A DNA stretch of 64,000 bases from Nitratireductor basaltis (GTDB taxonomy: Bacteria; Pseudomonadota; Alphaproteobacteria; Rhizobiales; Rhizobiaceae). Made by a program: the position numbers and the translations under genes. The DNA is taken from assembly GCF_000733725.1 (NCBI RefSeq), contig NZ_JMQM01000001.1, positions 1,798,001 to 1,862,000 on the forward strand, written 5' to 3'. The notes beneath the pieces are model-generated. The model did not search any database. It worked only from the letters and a program-made list of their open reading frames with translations, and was not told where the DNA came from. Position 1 is the first letter of the stretch; every line of letters begins with the position of its first letter. This document shows positions 21,234 to 30,457 of this stretch, in pieces.

Positions 21234-22130
21234 TTATTCAGCGGCGGCGACCTTCTCCTCGTCCTTGTCACTTTCAACCGCTGCCATCAGCGCACGGTTC
21301 GCGCCCTGCAGATCGTCAGCAGCAGCATCAAGCCACTGGCTGTACTGGTCGCGCGAAACCACGCGGATCGCGATTGGCATATAGGCATGGTCCTTGCCGC
21401 ACAGCTCCGAGCACTGACCATAATAGAGGCCTTCGCGCTCCGCCTTGAACCAGGTCTCGTTGATACGGCCCGGTACGGCGTCAACCTTCACGCCGAATGC
21501 CGGCATGGCAAAAGCGTGAATTACGTCGCTGGCGGTAATCAGCAGGCGCACGGTCGTGTCGACCGGCACGACCACTTCATTGTCCACGGCGAGAAGACGC
21601 GGATAGGAAGACGTGTCCTCCTTGCCGGTGGATTCGCGGTCACCTTCCTGCAGCATCAGAGAGGTGAAGGATACGGAAGAATCCTCGTCTTCACCCTGAT
21701 ATTCATAGTCCCAGTACCACTGAACGCCGGTCGCCTTGATGGTGATCTCCGGCTCTTCTTCCGGCGTGTACTGCGCCGTGAGAAGCTGGAAGGACGGGAT
21801 GGCCAGGAACAGAAGAACCAGAACCGGTCCCAATGTCCAGATGACCTCGATCAGCGTGTTGTGGCTCGTGCGCGAAGGTTCCGGATTGGCGCTCGCGCGG
21901 TAGCGCACGATCACCCAGGCCAGGAGAGCCATGACCAGAATGGTGATCGGAACGATGAACCAAAGCGTATAGGCCTCAAACCACTGGATCTGTTCCATGA
22001 TCGCAGTCGCGGCCGGCTGGAAGCGGTACTGCCAGTCTTCCGGCTGGGCAGCCAGAGCGGTTCCCGTCGCGCCCAATGTCAGCGCGGAAAGCCAAAGGCT
22101 TGCAACAAATTTCCTCATCACCCTCGTCAT
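21234..22130 (-). CDS. ctaC: Cytochrome c oxidase subunit II
   Basis: A 298-residue subunit that accepts electrons from cytochrome c. An N-terminal signal segment (about 1-28) is followed by two membrane helices (about 50-72 and 92-112) and a periplasmic cupredoxin domain. The CuA site is complete, with GQCSELCGKDHAYMP holding the two cysteines, the histidine and the methionine. QWYWDYEYQGE is the electron-entry aromatic patch. It is the first gene of the operon, and the regulatory region lies upstream at 22131-22488. Confidence 0.97.
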   Translation of the reverse strand: MTRVMRKFVASLWLSALTLGATGTALAAQPEDWQYRFQPAATAIMEQIQWFEAYTLWFIVPITILVMALLAWVIVRYRASANPEPSRTSHNTLIEVIWTLGPVLVLLFLAIPSFQLLTAQYTPEEEPEITIKATGVQWYWDYEYQGEDEDSSVSFTSLMLQEGDRESTGKEDTSSYPRLLAVDNEVVVPVDTTVRLLITASDVIHAFAMPAFGVKVDAVPGRINETWFKAEREGLYYGQCSELCGKDHAYMPIAIRVVSRDQYSQWLDAAADDLQGANRALMAAVESDKDEEKVAAAE

Positions 22131-22488
22131 CTCCTGATCGATGCGCCGGCTCTTGGCCGCCTCCCCGGCATTGCCGGAATGGCAGCAGAAGCCACATCGA
22201 GACTTCTGGCATTATGATAGGCGCGTTCAAATCATACTCTTATTTGAACCGCAAGGAAGGCGTGCCCGCTGGCATGCGGCATTTTTGCCCTATTTCACAA
22301 AATCCGCCATTTTCGCGCCTTGAGGGCAACACATTCGCCGAACTGTTATCGCCAATGACGCTCCTTCCCATTGTTGTCGTATTCGCGGTGAATCATGGCG
22401 AAGCGCTGTTAGCTCATATACGGCCCTTTCAGCATTGAGGGCTGCACTATAAATTACCGTGATTCGCCGAGGGAAGAGGTCAAGGTTC
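22131..22488. other. Intergenic region between ctaC and the ialB-like gene
   Basis: This 358-bp divergent region should hold the cta operon promoter on one strand and the ialB-like promoter on the other. The only clear structure is the inverted repeat at 22225-22249. I see no convincing sigma-70 pair, FNR box or small gene. Confidence 0.6.
22225..22249. repeat. Perfect 8-bp inverted repeat upstream of ctaC
   Basis: GTTCAAAT (22225-22232) and ATTTGAAC (22242-22249) are separated by 9 nt and lie about 95-119 bp upstream of ctaC. AT-rich symmetric arms with this spacing suggest a regulator site for the oxidase operon. No regulator can be named. Confidence 0.5.
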
Positions 22489-22998
22489 ATGAAGTTTGCT
22501 GCACGAGCCGCTGCGGCTCTCGCCACGCTGGCGCTGGCCATTCCAGCCGCAACGGCACAGAATGCGGGCAATGGGACCGTACGTTCCACCCATGGGGCAT
22601 GGTCCATCATCTGCGACACGCCAGCCGGCGCGTCCAGCGAGCAATGCGCGATGATGCAGAATGTCGTGGCGGAAGACCGTCCCGAGGTTGGACTTTCCGT
22701 TGTGGTGTTGCGCACTGCCGACGACAAGGCCGAAATCCTTCGCGTTCTCGCACCGCTCGGCGTTCTGCTTCCCAACGGGCTCGGCCTGCATGTGGATGGA
22801 GAGGATATGGGCCGCGCCTATTTCGTGCGCTGCTTCCAGGACGGCTGTTATGCGGAAGTGATTCTGGAAGAGCCGTTGATCGAAACGCTGCGCAACGGCA
22901 CCGCGGCGACCTTCATCGTCTTCCAGACGCCTGAGGAAGGCATCGGCATCCCCGTTGATCTCAAGGGCTTTGGCGAAGGCTTCGACGCGCTGAACTAG
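22489..22998 (+). CDS. Invasion-associated locus B (IalB) family protein
   Basis: A 169-residue exported protein. A signal peptide covers residues 1-23, ending ATA-Q. The mature part matches the IalB family: GAWSIICDT with the first cysteine, a second cysteine in SSEQCAMMQ, and a later pair in VRCFQDGCYAEV, giving two probable disulfides. IalB is a Bartonella invasion factor, but homologues are common in non-pathogenic rhizobia, where the role is unknown. I chose the ATG at 22489 after AAGAGG. A GTG 30 bp upstream is also open. Confidence 0.85.
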   Translation: MKFAARAAAALATLALAIPAATAQNAGNGTVRSTHGAWSIICDTPAGASSEQCAMMQNVVAEDRPEVGLSVVVLRTADDKAEILRVLAPLGVLLPNGLGLHVDGEDMGRAYFVRCFQDGCYAEVILEEPLIETLRNGTAATFIVFQTPEEGIGIPVDLKGFGEGFDALN

Positions 22999-23104
22999 CG
23001 CTTCTGCATCCCGTTCCTGCTTTCCTGCACCCGCTGCCCACTGGAAGCGGCCGGGCTTCCACCTTAAATGTGGGCGAAGAAATCAAAGCAGCGCCGGAGT
23101 TTTC

Positions 23105-24520
23105 ATGCCCCGTAGATTGATCGAAGCCTTCGACTGTTCGCCCGAGAAGCTGAAAAGCATCGTGTCCGACACGATTTCAGGCGCGGATGATGGCGAGCTC
23201 TTCCTCGAATATCGCGAGGGCGAGGCGCTGATGTTCGACAATGGCCGCCTGAAGACGGCGAGCTTCAACACGGATCAGGGTTTTGGCCTGCGCGCGGTTG
23301 CCGGCGAGACTTCCGGCTATGCCCATTCAAGCGACATGTCCGAAGCGGCGCTCATACGCGCTTCCGAGGCGGTGTCCGCAGTCAAGCGCGGCTATTCCGG
23401 CACGCTGGCAGACGCGCCGCAACGCACCAACACCAAGCTTTACAGCGACGTGAATCCGATCGAGGCACCGGGCTTTGAACAGAAGGCGCGGCTTCTTGAA
23501 GAAATCGACGCCTGGGTGCGCGCCAGGGACCCGCGCGTGCGGCAGGTCACGGCCTCGCTTGCCGCCTCCTGGCAGCATGTGGAAATCATGCGCGCCGATG
23601 GCGAGATGGTGCAGGACATCCGACCTCTCGTGCGCTTCAACGTCTCGGTCGTGGTCGGCGACGGCGACAGGCAAGAGACCGGCTCCTATGGTGCGGGGGG
23701 ACGCACGAGCTTCGGCGAGTTCATCGCGCAGGACAATTGGCAATTCGCTGCCAGCGAGGCGTTGCGCCAGGCGCTGGTCAATCTGGATGCGAAACCCGCG
23801 CCCGCAGGCACTTTCGACATCGTTCTGGCCAATGGCTGGCCAGGTGTCATGCTTCACGAGGCTGTTGGCCACGGACTTGAAGGGGACTTCAACCGCAAGA
23901 AGACTTCCGCCTTTGCAGGTCTGATGGGACAGCAGGTGGCCGCAAAGGGCGTGACGGTCGTCGATGACGGCACGATTGCCGAGCGCCGCGGTTCGCTGAC
24001 CATCGATGATGAGGGTACGCCGTCGGCCTATAATGTGCTGATAGAGGACGGAAAGCTGGTCGGCTACATGCAGGACCGGCAAAATGCGCGCCTGATGGGC
24101 ATGAAGCCGACGGGAAATGGTCGGCGCGAGTCCTACGCCCATGAACCCATGCCGCGCATGACCAACACCTATATGACGGGCGGCGACAAGACCCCTGAAG
24201 AGATCATCGCTTCGGTGAAGAACGGTATCTATGCCGTTTCCTTCGGTGGTGGTCAGGTGGATATCACCTCGGGCAAGTTCGTCTTTGGCTGCACGGAAGC
24301 CTACATGATCGAAGACGGCAAGGTCTCTTACCCGATCAAGGGGGCCATGTTGATCGGTAATGGGCCGGATGCAATGCACCGCGTCTCCATGGTTGGCAAT
24401 GATCCCAAGCTCGACACCGGTATCGGCATGTGCGGCAAGGCCGGACAGGGCGTGCCGGTGGGCGTCGGCCAGCCGCATCTGCGCATGGACCGTATGACCG
24501 TTGGTGGCACGCAGGCCTGA
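23105..24520 (+). CDS. tldD: TldD metalloprotease subunit
   Basis: The 471-residue catalytic subunit of the TldD/TldE zinc protease, which trims peptides and, in E. coli, processes microcin B17 and the CcdA antitoxin. The zinc motif is in GVMLHEAVGHGLEGD. Family blocks SFNTDQGFGLRAV and GMCGKAGQGVPVGVGQPHLR are intact. No tldE partner is in the window. The stop codon overlaps the cobB start by one base (TGATG), so the two are coupled. Confidence 0.95.
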   Translation: MPRRLIEAFDCSPEKLKSIVSDTISGADDGELFLEYREGEALMFDNGRLKTASFNTDQGFGLRAVAGETSGYAHSSDMSEAALIRASEAVSAVKRGYSGTLADAPQRTNTKLYSDVNPIEAPGFEQKARLLEEIDAWVRARDPRVRQVTASLAASWQHVEIMRADGEMVQDIRPLVRFNVSVVVGDGDRQETGSYGAGGRTSFGEFIAQDNWQFAASEALRQALVNLDAKPAPAGTFDIVLANGWPGVMLHEAVGHGLEGDFNRKKTSAFAGLMGQQVAAKGVTVVDDGTIAERRGSLTIDDEGTPSAYNVLIEDGKLVGYMQDRQNARLMGMKPTGNGRRESYAHEPMPRMTNTYMTGGDKTPEEIIASVKNGIYAVSFGGGQVDITSGKFVFGCTEAYMIEDGKVSYPIKGAMLIGNGPDAMHRVSMVGNDPKLDTGIGMCGKAGQGVPVGVGQPHLRMDRMTVGGTQA

Positions 24521-25221
24521 TGCGTCCCGAGCGGATCGTCATACTGACCGGTGCCGGGATATCGGCCGAATCGGGCGTGGACACCTTTCGCGACAAGGAC
24601 GGCATCTGGTCGAAATACGACTACCGCGATGTCGCCACGCCTGAAGGTTTTGACGCCGACCCCGAGCTTGTGCACGATTTCTACAATGCGCGGCGCGCAG
24701 GCCTTGCGAAAGTGAAGCCGAATGCTGCGCACAAGGCGCTCGCCCGCCTTGAAGAAGCCTATGGCAAGCGGCTTGTGCTGGTCACGCAGAATATCGATGA
24801 TCTGCACGAGCGCGGCGGCAGCCGCAATGTCGTCCACATGCATGGAGAGCTGAAGCGCGCTCTTTGCAGCCATTGCGGCCAGCGGCATGACTGGGAGGGC
24901 GATCTGTCCACCGCAACGCCCTGCCCCAGTTGTCATCTCAAAGGCTCGATGCGCCCGGATGTCGTCTGGTTCGGCGAGATGCCCTATCACATGGAGCGCA
25001 TCTACGACGCTTTGCGCGACTGCGACCTCTTTCTCTCCATCGGCACCAGCGGCAATGTCTATCCAGCGGCGCAATTCGTGCAGGAAGCAGCACGTGCTGG
25101 CGCTCATACGGTTGAGCTCAATCTGGAACCCTCGCAAAGCATGCGCGAATTCGGCGAACTGATCCACGGGCCGGCAACCAGGGTCGTGCCGCGTTACGTG
25201 GACGGGCTTCTGAGGCGCTAG
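24520..25221 (+). CDS. cobB: NAD-dependent protein deacylase, sirtuin CobB
   Basis: A 233-residue sirtuin that removes acyl groups from lysine using NAD. Motifs are GAGISAESGVDTFR (NAD loop), TQNIDDLHERGG, and the catalytic H108 in HMHGE. Four cysteines (CSHC and CPSC) form the zinc site. The YxxR pair in FYNARR (Y55, R58) is the class III signature that in E. coli CobB and SIRT5 gives desuccinylase activity. The start overlaps the tldD stop. A class II deacetylase homologue lies only 4 kb away. Confidence 0.94.
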   Translation: MRPERIVILTGAGISAESGVDTFRDKDGIWSKYDYRDVATPEGFDADPELVHDFYNARRAGLAKVKPNAAHKALARLEEAYGKRLVLVTQNIDDLHERGGSRNVVHMHGELKRALCSHCGQRHDWEGDLSTATPCPSCHLKGSMRPDVVWFGEMPYHMERIYDALRDCDLFLSIGTSGNVYPAAQFVQEAARAGAHTVELNLEPSQSMREFGELIHGPATRVVPRYVDGLLRR

Positions 25222-25223
25222 AG

Positions 25224-26447
25224 TTACCGCTCCAGAAGTGCCACCACTTCCACGTGAGGCGACCACAGGAACTGGTCGAGCGGGACCACCCGCGTGATGC
25301 GGTAGCCGCCCTCCACAAGCATCGCCAGATCACGGGCAAGCGTGCCGGGGTTGCAGGAGACCGCCGCAATGCGTTTCACCTTCGCCCGCGCAAGCTGTCG
25401 GCACTGGTCTTCCGCTCCCGCGCGCGGCGGATCGAAGACGACGCCGTCAAACTGGTCGAGTTCCTTCGCCAGAAGCGGGCGATGGAATAGGTCGCGCTTC
25501 TCGACCGTTAGCGGCTTCAAGCCTGGCGTTTGCCTGGCAGCTGAATCGAGTGCGGCAAGCGAGGCAGCGTCGCCTTCAACCGCGTGCACGCGTCGATTTT
25601 CGGCAAGCCGCAACGCAAAAGTGCCGAGGCCGGAGAAGAGATCTGCGGCATGTTTGGACTTTTCCAGATGCCCGCAGACGAGTTCGGCCATGACCTGCTC
25701 GATCTCGGCAACGGCCTGGGTGAAGCCCGCAGGCGGAACGATCACAGCGGCCTTGCCCACCGCAAGCACGGGCTTCTGACGCTCGACAAGCGCCTCGCCA
25801 TCCAGCACGAGACGGGCAAAGCCTTGCTCGACACTAAATGTCAGCGCCTTCTGGCGAGCCCTCTCGGCGACCTTGCCTGCACCATCCACGGCAATGTCCA
25901 GCCCGGTCTGGGTAACCGTGACCGCGATGCGAAACGGTTTGGGAGTGGCCGCAAGCATGGCGGCAAGCTCGCGCAGTTGCGGCAGAGCCGAGACGATTTC
26001 CGGTCGCGCGATGGGACATTCTTCCACATCGACGACATGATGCGACTGACGGGCATTGTAGCCAAGCAGCGTGCGGCTGCCGATCTTGCGGGCGGTCAGC
26101 GCAACGCGGCGGCGCGCATGGGCGGGACAGGAAACGAGCGGCTCCACTTCCGCCTGCAAACCACGGCTGCCCAGCGCCTGCACCACCTTCTGGCGCTTCC
26201 ATTCCTCGTAAGGGGAGCGCTCCAGATGCTGGATCACGCAGCCACCGCAGTCATGGAAATGCTTGCAGGGAGGTGTCACGCGTTGAGGCGCCTGCGTTAC
26301 GACCGACACGGCGCGCGCCCTGCCCTTCACGATCTCGGCTTCCACCTCTTCGCCGGGCAATGCCTGCGGCACGAAGACCGGTCCGGATGGGATATTGGCG
26401 ATACCGTCGCCCTGGGCGCCGAGGCTTTCAATGGTCAGTCTTGTCAT
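25224..26447 (-). CDS. RlmD/TrmA-family rRNA uracil-5-methyltransferase
   Basis: A 407-residue SAM-dependent RNA methyltransferase. An N-terminal TRAM domain (1-50) is followed by an iron-sulfur cluster motif with C61, C67 and C70 (CKHFHDCGGC) and a fourth cysteine later. The catalytic domain has DPPRAGAEDQ and the nucleophile in SCNPGT. It most likely makes m5U in 23S rRNA, though TrmFO-lacking organisms can use such enzymes on tRNA. I chose the ATG at 26447, which overlaps tlyA by 4 bp and starts at the TRAM domain. Confidence 0.9.
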   Translation of the reverse strand: MTRLTIESLGAQGDGIANIPSGPVFVPQALPGEEVEAEIVKGRARAVSVVTQAPQRVTPPCKHFHDCGGCVIQHLERSPYEEWKRQKVVQALGSRGLQAEVEPLVSCPAHARRRVALTARKIGSRTLLGYNARQSHHVVDVEECPIARPEIVSALPQLRELAAMLAATPKPFRIAVTVTQTGLDIAVDGAGKVAERARQKALTFSVEQGFARLVLDGEALVERQKPVLAVGKAAVIVPPAGFTQAVAEIEQVMAELVCGHLEKSKHAADLFSGLGTFALRLAENRRVHAVEGDAASLAALDSAARQTPGLKPLTVEKRDLFHRPLLAKELDQFDGVVFDPPRAGAEDQCRQLARAKVKRIAAVSCNPGTLARDLAMLVEGGYRITRVVPLDQFLWSPHVEVVALLER

Positions 26448-27196
26448 TGGTCCTTGCACCCACTCAGCAAAAATTCGCGGTTGCCATCCCCGCCCTCTAT
26501 GGGAGACGGCACGAGACCGGTTGCGCGCCAGCCCGGCTGTTGATCGAGCCATTGCCTCAAATCGTCGGCGACGCGGATCCCGTCTTCGCGGTCACGCAGG
26601 ATGCCGCCCTTGCCGATCTTCTCGCGTCCCACTTCGAATTGCGGTTTGACGAGCAGGATCGCTTTCGCACCCGGTTCAGCCAGCGCCAGCGCCCGCGGCA
26701 GGGCCAGTTTCAGCGAAATGAAGCTTACATCGGACACCACAAGATCAATCTTCAGATTGCCCAGGTGGGACCGCTCCAATTCGCGCGCATTGAGCCCTTC
26801 GATGGAGGTCACGCGCCGATCCTCCCGCAGTGTTTCGGCAAGCTGGTCGCGCCCGACATCTATGGCCAGAACATGGCTTGCACCGCGTTCGAGCAGGACC
26901 TGCGTGAAGCCGCCCGTGGATGCGCCTACATCAAGGGCCGTGCAGCCGGCGGGATCGATTTCGAACGCGTCGAGCCCGTGAAGCAGTTTGAGAGCAGCGC
27001 GCGAGACATAATTCTGCGCGGGGTCAGCCACCGATACTGAGGCCGTGGCAGCCACCATCTGGCCCGCCTTGGCGGCATTTTGTCCATCCACGAGAACGGT
27101 GCCACGCAGAACGGCATCACGGGCGCGGGCACGGCTTGCAAAGAAGCCCCGCTCGACCAGCAACTGGTCAAGCCGCAGTCGTGCGGGCTGGTTCAT
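26444..27196 (-). CDS. tlyA: TlyA family rRNA methyltransferase
   Basis: A 250-residue protein with an S4 RNA-binding domain (residues 7-65, beginning RLDQLLVERGFFASRARA) and a FtsJ-like methyltransferase domain. LDVGASTGGFTQVLLERGA is the SAM loop, and the K-D-K-E active-site set is suggested by DVSFIS and LVKPQFE. The family 2'-O-methylates rRNA and was formerly called hemolysin A. It sits between dxs (20 bp) and the RlmD-like gene (4-bp overlap), an order common in Hyphomicrobiales. Confidence 0.92.
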   Translation of the reverse strand: MNQPARLRLDQLLVERGFFASRARARDAVLRGTVLVDGQNAAKAGQMVAATASVSVADPAQNYVSRAALKLLHGLDAFEIDPAGCTALDVGASTGGFTQVLLERGASHVLAIDVGRDQLAETLREDRRVTSIEGLNARELERSHLGNLKIDLVVSDVSFISLKLALPRALALAEPGAKAILLVKPQFEVGREKIGKGGILRDREDGIRVADDLRQWLDQQPGWRATGLVPSPIEGGDGNREFLLSGCKDQ

Positions 27197-27216
27197 GACT
27201 TCGTCCCCGACGCCTT

Positions 27217-29142
27217 TCAGGCGCGTGCCTCGGTTTGCTGGCGTCCAAGTGCGGCAAAAACGGTTCTGACGATGCCGCTGGCATCAAGCCCCGCATCAGC
27301 CACCATCTTCTCGGGCTTGGCGTGGTCCATGAACACATCCGGCATGACCATGGAACGCACCTTCAAGCCGTTGTCGAGCAGACCTTCATTGGTCAGGAAA
27401 TGCAGAACCTGTGAGCCGAAGCCGCCAACCGAGCCTTCCTCGATGGTGACGAGAACTTCATGATCGGAAGCAAGCTGGCGCAGAAGCGCCTCGTCAAGCG
27501 GCTTCGCAAAGCGCGCATCGGCAACCGTGGTGGAGAGACCGGCTGCATCAAGTTCGTCCGCAGCCTTAAGGCTGTCGGCCAGGCGGGTGCCGAGGGAAAG
27601 GATGGCGATCTTGCTGCCTTCCTTCACGATGCGGCCCTTGCCGATTTCGAGCTTCTGGCCGCGCTCGGGCATTTCTACGCCCACGCCATTGCCACGCGGA
27701 TAGCGGAAGGCGATGGGACCGGCATCATGGGCGACTGCGGTCGCGACCATATGTTTCAGCTCCGCCTCGTCGGCAGGAGCCATGACAACCATGTTCGGCA
27801 GGCTTGCCAGATAGGCGATATCGAAGGCGCCGCAATGGGTTGCACCATCCGCACCGACATAGCCCGCACGGTCGATGGCGAAGCGAACAGGCAAATTCTG
27901 TATCGCGACATCATGCACGACCTGATCGTAAGCGCGTTGCAGGAATGTGGAATAGATTGCGCAGAACGGCTTGTAGCCTTCCGTCGCCATGCCAGCCGCG
28001 AAGGTCACGCCATGCTGTTCAGCAATGCCGACGTCAAATGTTCGCTCGGGAAATTCCTTGCCGAAAAGGTCGAGACCCGTGCCCGAAGGCATGGCGGCGG
28101 TTACGGCGACAATCTTGTCGTCCTCGCGCGCCTCTTCCTGCAGTGCCTGCGCAAAGACCTTGGTATATGCAGGCGCATTGGACGGTGCCTTGGCCTGCGC
28201 GCCCGTGATGACGTCGAATTTCGAGACGCCGTGATACTTGTCGGCAGCAGCCTCTGCGGGCGGATAGCCCTTGCCCTTCTGGGTGACCACATGGATCAGC
28301 ACCGGGCCCTGTCCGTGGTCACGGACATTTTTCAGGACCGGAACGAGGTGCTCCATATTGTGTCCGTCGATCGGGCCGATATGGAAGAAGCCCATTTCCT
28401 CAAACAGTGTGCCCCCGGTGACATAGCCACGCGCATGCTCCACCGCGCGGGTGATTGCGCGGTCGACATTCTTGCCGAGATAGGAGGAAAGCTTCTTTCC
28501 GAAGTCGCGGAAGCCCTGATAGGTGCGGCCGGAAGCCAGACGCGCCAGATAGGCGCTCATCGCACCTTGCGGCGGGGCGATCGACATGTCGTTGTCGTTG
28601 AGAATGACGATCAGCCGCGCATCCAGTGCGCCCGCATTGTTCATGGCCTCATAGGCCATGCCGGCTGACATTGCACCATCGCCGATCACCGCGATGACAT
28701 TGTTGCGCCCGCCTTTGAGATCACGCGCCACGGCCATTCCGAGACCGGCGGAGATGGATGTGGAGGAATGCGCGGCACCGAACGGGTCATATTCGCTCTC
28801 GGAGCGCTTGGTGAAGCCGGAAAGTCCGCCTTCCTGACGAAGCGTGCGGATACGGTCGCGGCGGCCTGTCAGGATCTTGTGCGGATAGGCCTGATGGCCG
28901 ACATCCCAGATGATGCGGTCATCGGGCGTGTCGAAAACGTGGTGAAGCGCGACCGTCAGTTCCACGACACCAAGGCCCGCGCCAAGGTGACCACCGGTCT
29001 GCGAGACGGCGTCGATCATTTCCGTGCGCAGCTCGGAAGAGAGCTGCACCAGTTCGTCTTCGCTCAGTCCCTTGAGATCACCTGGCAGCCGCACCTTGTC
29101 GAGGAGCGGGGTTTCTGGCTTGGTCACGTTCTCAACCTTCAT
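27217..29142 (-). CDS. dxs: 1-deoxy-D-xylulose-5-phosphate synthase
   Basis: First enzyme of the MEP pathway, joining pyruvate and glyceraldehyde 3-phosphate with thiamine diphosphate. The 641-residue length is normal. [18 protein letters not shown] is the thiamine-binding motif, [15 protein letters not shown] lies near the active site, and [15 protein letters not shown] is in the second domain. I chose ATG 29142. A GTG three codons earlier is in frame but has a weaker ribosome site. It follows xseB by 36 bp, the usual dxs association. Confidence 0.96.
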   Translation of the reverse strand: MKVENVTKPETPLLDKVRLPGDLKGLSEDELVQLSSELRTEMIDAVSQTGGHLGAGLGVVELTVALHHVFDTPDDRIIWDVGHQAYPHKILTGRRDRIRTLRQEGGLSGFTKRSESEYDPFGAAHSSTSISAGLGMAVARDLKGGRNNVIAVIGDGAMSAGMAYEAMNNAGALDARLIVILNDNDMSIAPPQGAMSAYLARLASGRTYQGFRDFGKKLSSYLGKNVDRAITRAVEHARGYVTGGTLFEEMGFFHIGPIDGHNMEHLVPVLKNVRDHGQGPVLIHVVTQKGKGYPPAEAAADKYHGVSKFDVITGAQAKAPSNAPAYTKVFAQALQEEAREDDKIVAVTAAMPSGTGLDLFGKEFPERTFDVGIAEQHGVTFAAGMATEGYKPFCAIYSTFLQRAYDQVVHDVAIQNLPVRFAIDRAGYVGADGATHCGAFDIAYLASLPNMVVMAPADEAELKHMVATAVAHDAGPIAFRYPRGNGVGVEMPERGQKLEIGKGRIVKEGSKIAILSLGTRLADSLKAADELDAAGLSTTVADARFAKPLDEALLRQLASDHEVLVTIEEGSVGGFGSQVLHFLTNEGLLDNGLKVRSMVMPDVFMDHAKPEKMVADAGLDASGIVRTVFAALGRQQTEARA

Positions 29143-29178
29143 TCCTGCCACCCGCTGAAACGCGAGCGGCGTTCAATT

Positions 29179-29439
29179 CTATTGCGGATCCAGCGGTTCC
29201 ACACCGGCAGGCTGGCCCTCGCGCGACAGGCGGATCTTTTCCACCTTGTCTTCGGCGGCCTTCAGCAGGCGGTCGCAATGAGCCTTCAACGCCTCACCGC
29301 GCTCATAGATGCGGATCGACTGCTCCAGCGGCACGTCGCCGCGCTCCAGGTCGTTGACGATGCTTTCCAACGCGTCGAGCGCCTGTTCAAAGCTCATCGC
29401 CTTGATGTCGCCATTGGCGTTTTCGGCTTCGGCTTCCAT
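29179..29439 (-). CDS. xseB: Exodeoxyribonuclease VII small subunit
   Basis: An 86-residue partner of XseA in the enzyme that degrades single-stranded DNA. The core [20 protein letters not shown], then [18 protein letters not shown], is the standard two-helix coiled coil. Length is normal. It lies 5 bp after the HDAC-family gene and upstream of dxs in one operon. xseA is not in the window. Confidence 0.95.
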   Translation of the reverse strand: MEAEAENANGDIKAMSFEQALDALESIVNDLERGDVPLEQSIRIYERGEALKAHCDRLLKAAEDKVEKIRLSREGQPAGVEPLDPQ

Positions 29440-29444
29440 TCACT

Positions 29445-30371
29445 TCATCCTTTCATCAGGCGACCGACATGGGCCGCGACAGACAGGGCCAGTCCTTCAA
29501 GGTCGTAACCGCCTTCCAGCACGCTGACAATCCGGTTGGAGCAAAAGCGTGCCGCCTTGTCCATGAGTTCTGCCGTCGCCCAGGAGAAGTCGTCCTCGGT
29601 AAATGTAAGTTCGGCAAGCGGGTCACGGTAGTGGGCATCGAAACCCGCCGAAATGATGATGAGGTCCGGCGAAAACTGCACAAGGCGCGGCAGGATCACC
29701 GAATCCATCGCGTCGCGGAAGGCCACTCCGCCGTCGCCGCGCCTGAGCGGCACATTGCAGATATTGCCAGCACCCGTCTCGCTTTCCGCGCCGGTGCCGG
29801 GATAAAGCGGCATTTCGTGGGTGGAGCAATAAAGCACGCTCGGGTCATCCCAGAAGATGTCCTGCGTGCCGTTGCCGTGATGCACGTCCCAATCGATGAT
29901 GGCGACGCGTTCGGCTCCGTGCTCCTGCTGCGCATGCCGCGCGGCGATGGCGGCATTGTTGAAGAGGCAGAAGCCCATGGCCCGGTTCTTTTCGGCGTGA
30001 TGACCGGGCGGACGCGTGGCAACAAAGGCGTTGTCGCATTCCCTGTTGAAAACAGCATCAACGGCAGCCGTGGCGCCGCCAATCGCGCGGCGTGCGGCGT
30101 CCATGCTCTTGGGGCTGACGCTCGTATCCTCGTCGATCTTGGCTCTTCCCTCGGCGGGTATCGCTTGCTTCACGCGCTGGCGATACTCGGGTGGATGGGC
30201 GAGCAGTATCGCATCCTCATCAGCTAGTGGTGCCTCGAAGCGCTCCAGCGGATTGAAGATGTCGTGTGACAGCACCTTCTCGATGGCGCGCAGGCGATCG
30301 GCCCGCTCGGGGTGGCCAAGGGGCGTGTCGTGTTCCAGACAGTCGGAATGGGTGAAGATGCGTGTGACCAT
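29445..30371 (-). CDS. Histone deacetylase family protein
   Basis: A 308-residue zinc hydrolase of the class II HDAC/acetylpolyamine aminohydrolase family. Catalytic His pair and zinc ligands are present: RPPGHHAEKNRAMGFC, DWDVHHGNGTQ and SAGFDAHYRDP. In bacteria these enzymes remove acetyl groups from polyamines, acetoin-type compounds or proteins. The target here is unknown. It heads the operon HDAC-xseB-dxs-tlyA. A 7-bp stem-loop lies 21 bp upstream of its ATG. Confidence 0.92.
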   Translation of the reverse strand: MVTRIFTHSDCLEHDTPLGHPERADRLRAIEKVLSHDIFNPLERFEAPLADEDAILLAHPPEYRQRVKQAIPAEGRAKIDEDTSVSPKSMDAARRAIGGATAAVDAVFNRECDNAFVATRPPGHHAEKNRAMGFCLFNNAAIAARHAQQEHGAERVAIIDWDVHHGNGTQDIFWDDPSVLYCSTHEMPLYPGTGAESETGAGNICNVPLRRGDGGVAFRDAMDSVILPRLVQFSPDLIIISAGFDAHYRDPLAELTFTEDDFSWATAELMDKAARFCSNRIVSVLEGGYDLEGLALSVAAHVGRLMKG

Positions 30372-30391
30372 TCAACCGATATATGCGCTGA

Positions 30392-30413
30392 AGGGGCGTT
30401 TGACCACGCCCCT
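30392..30413. repeat. 7-bp stem-loop in the leader of the HDAC-family operon
   Basis: AGGGGCG (30392-30398) and CGCCCCT (30407-30413) form a hairpin with an 8-nt loop just upstream of the HDAC-family start at 30371. No T-run follows, so a regulatory or RNA-stability role is more likely than termination. Confidence 0.45.
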
Positions 30414-30440
30414 CCTCACAAAGTCACTGGCGACAATATA

Positions 30441-30454
30441 GCCGGCGCGCCGGC
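30441..30454. repeat. 14-bp perfect palindrome after ribB
   Basis: GCCGGCGCGCCGGC lies 4 bp past the ribB stop. As RNA it could fold only poorly because there is no loop. It may stabilise the 3' end or be chance in GC-rich DNA. Confidence 0.4.
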
Positions 30455-30457
30455 GGG

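Noticed and set aside
27460-28668. Plus-strand frame of 402 codons opposite dxs
   Set aside because: It lies wholly within dxs on the other strand and has no recognisable domain or ribosome site.
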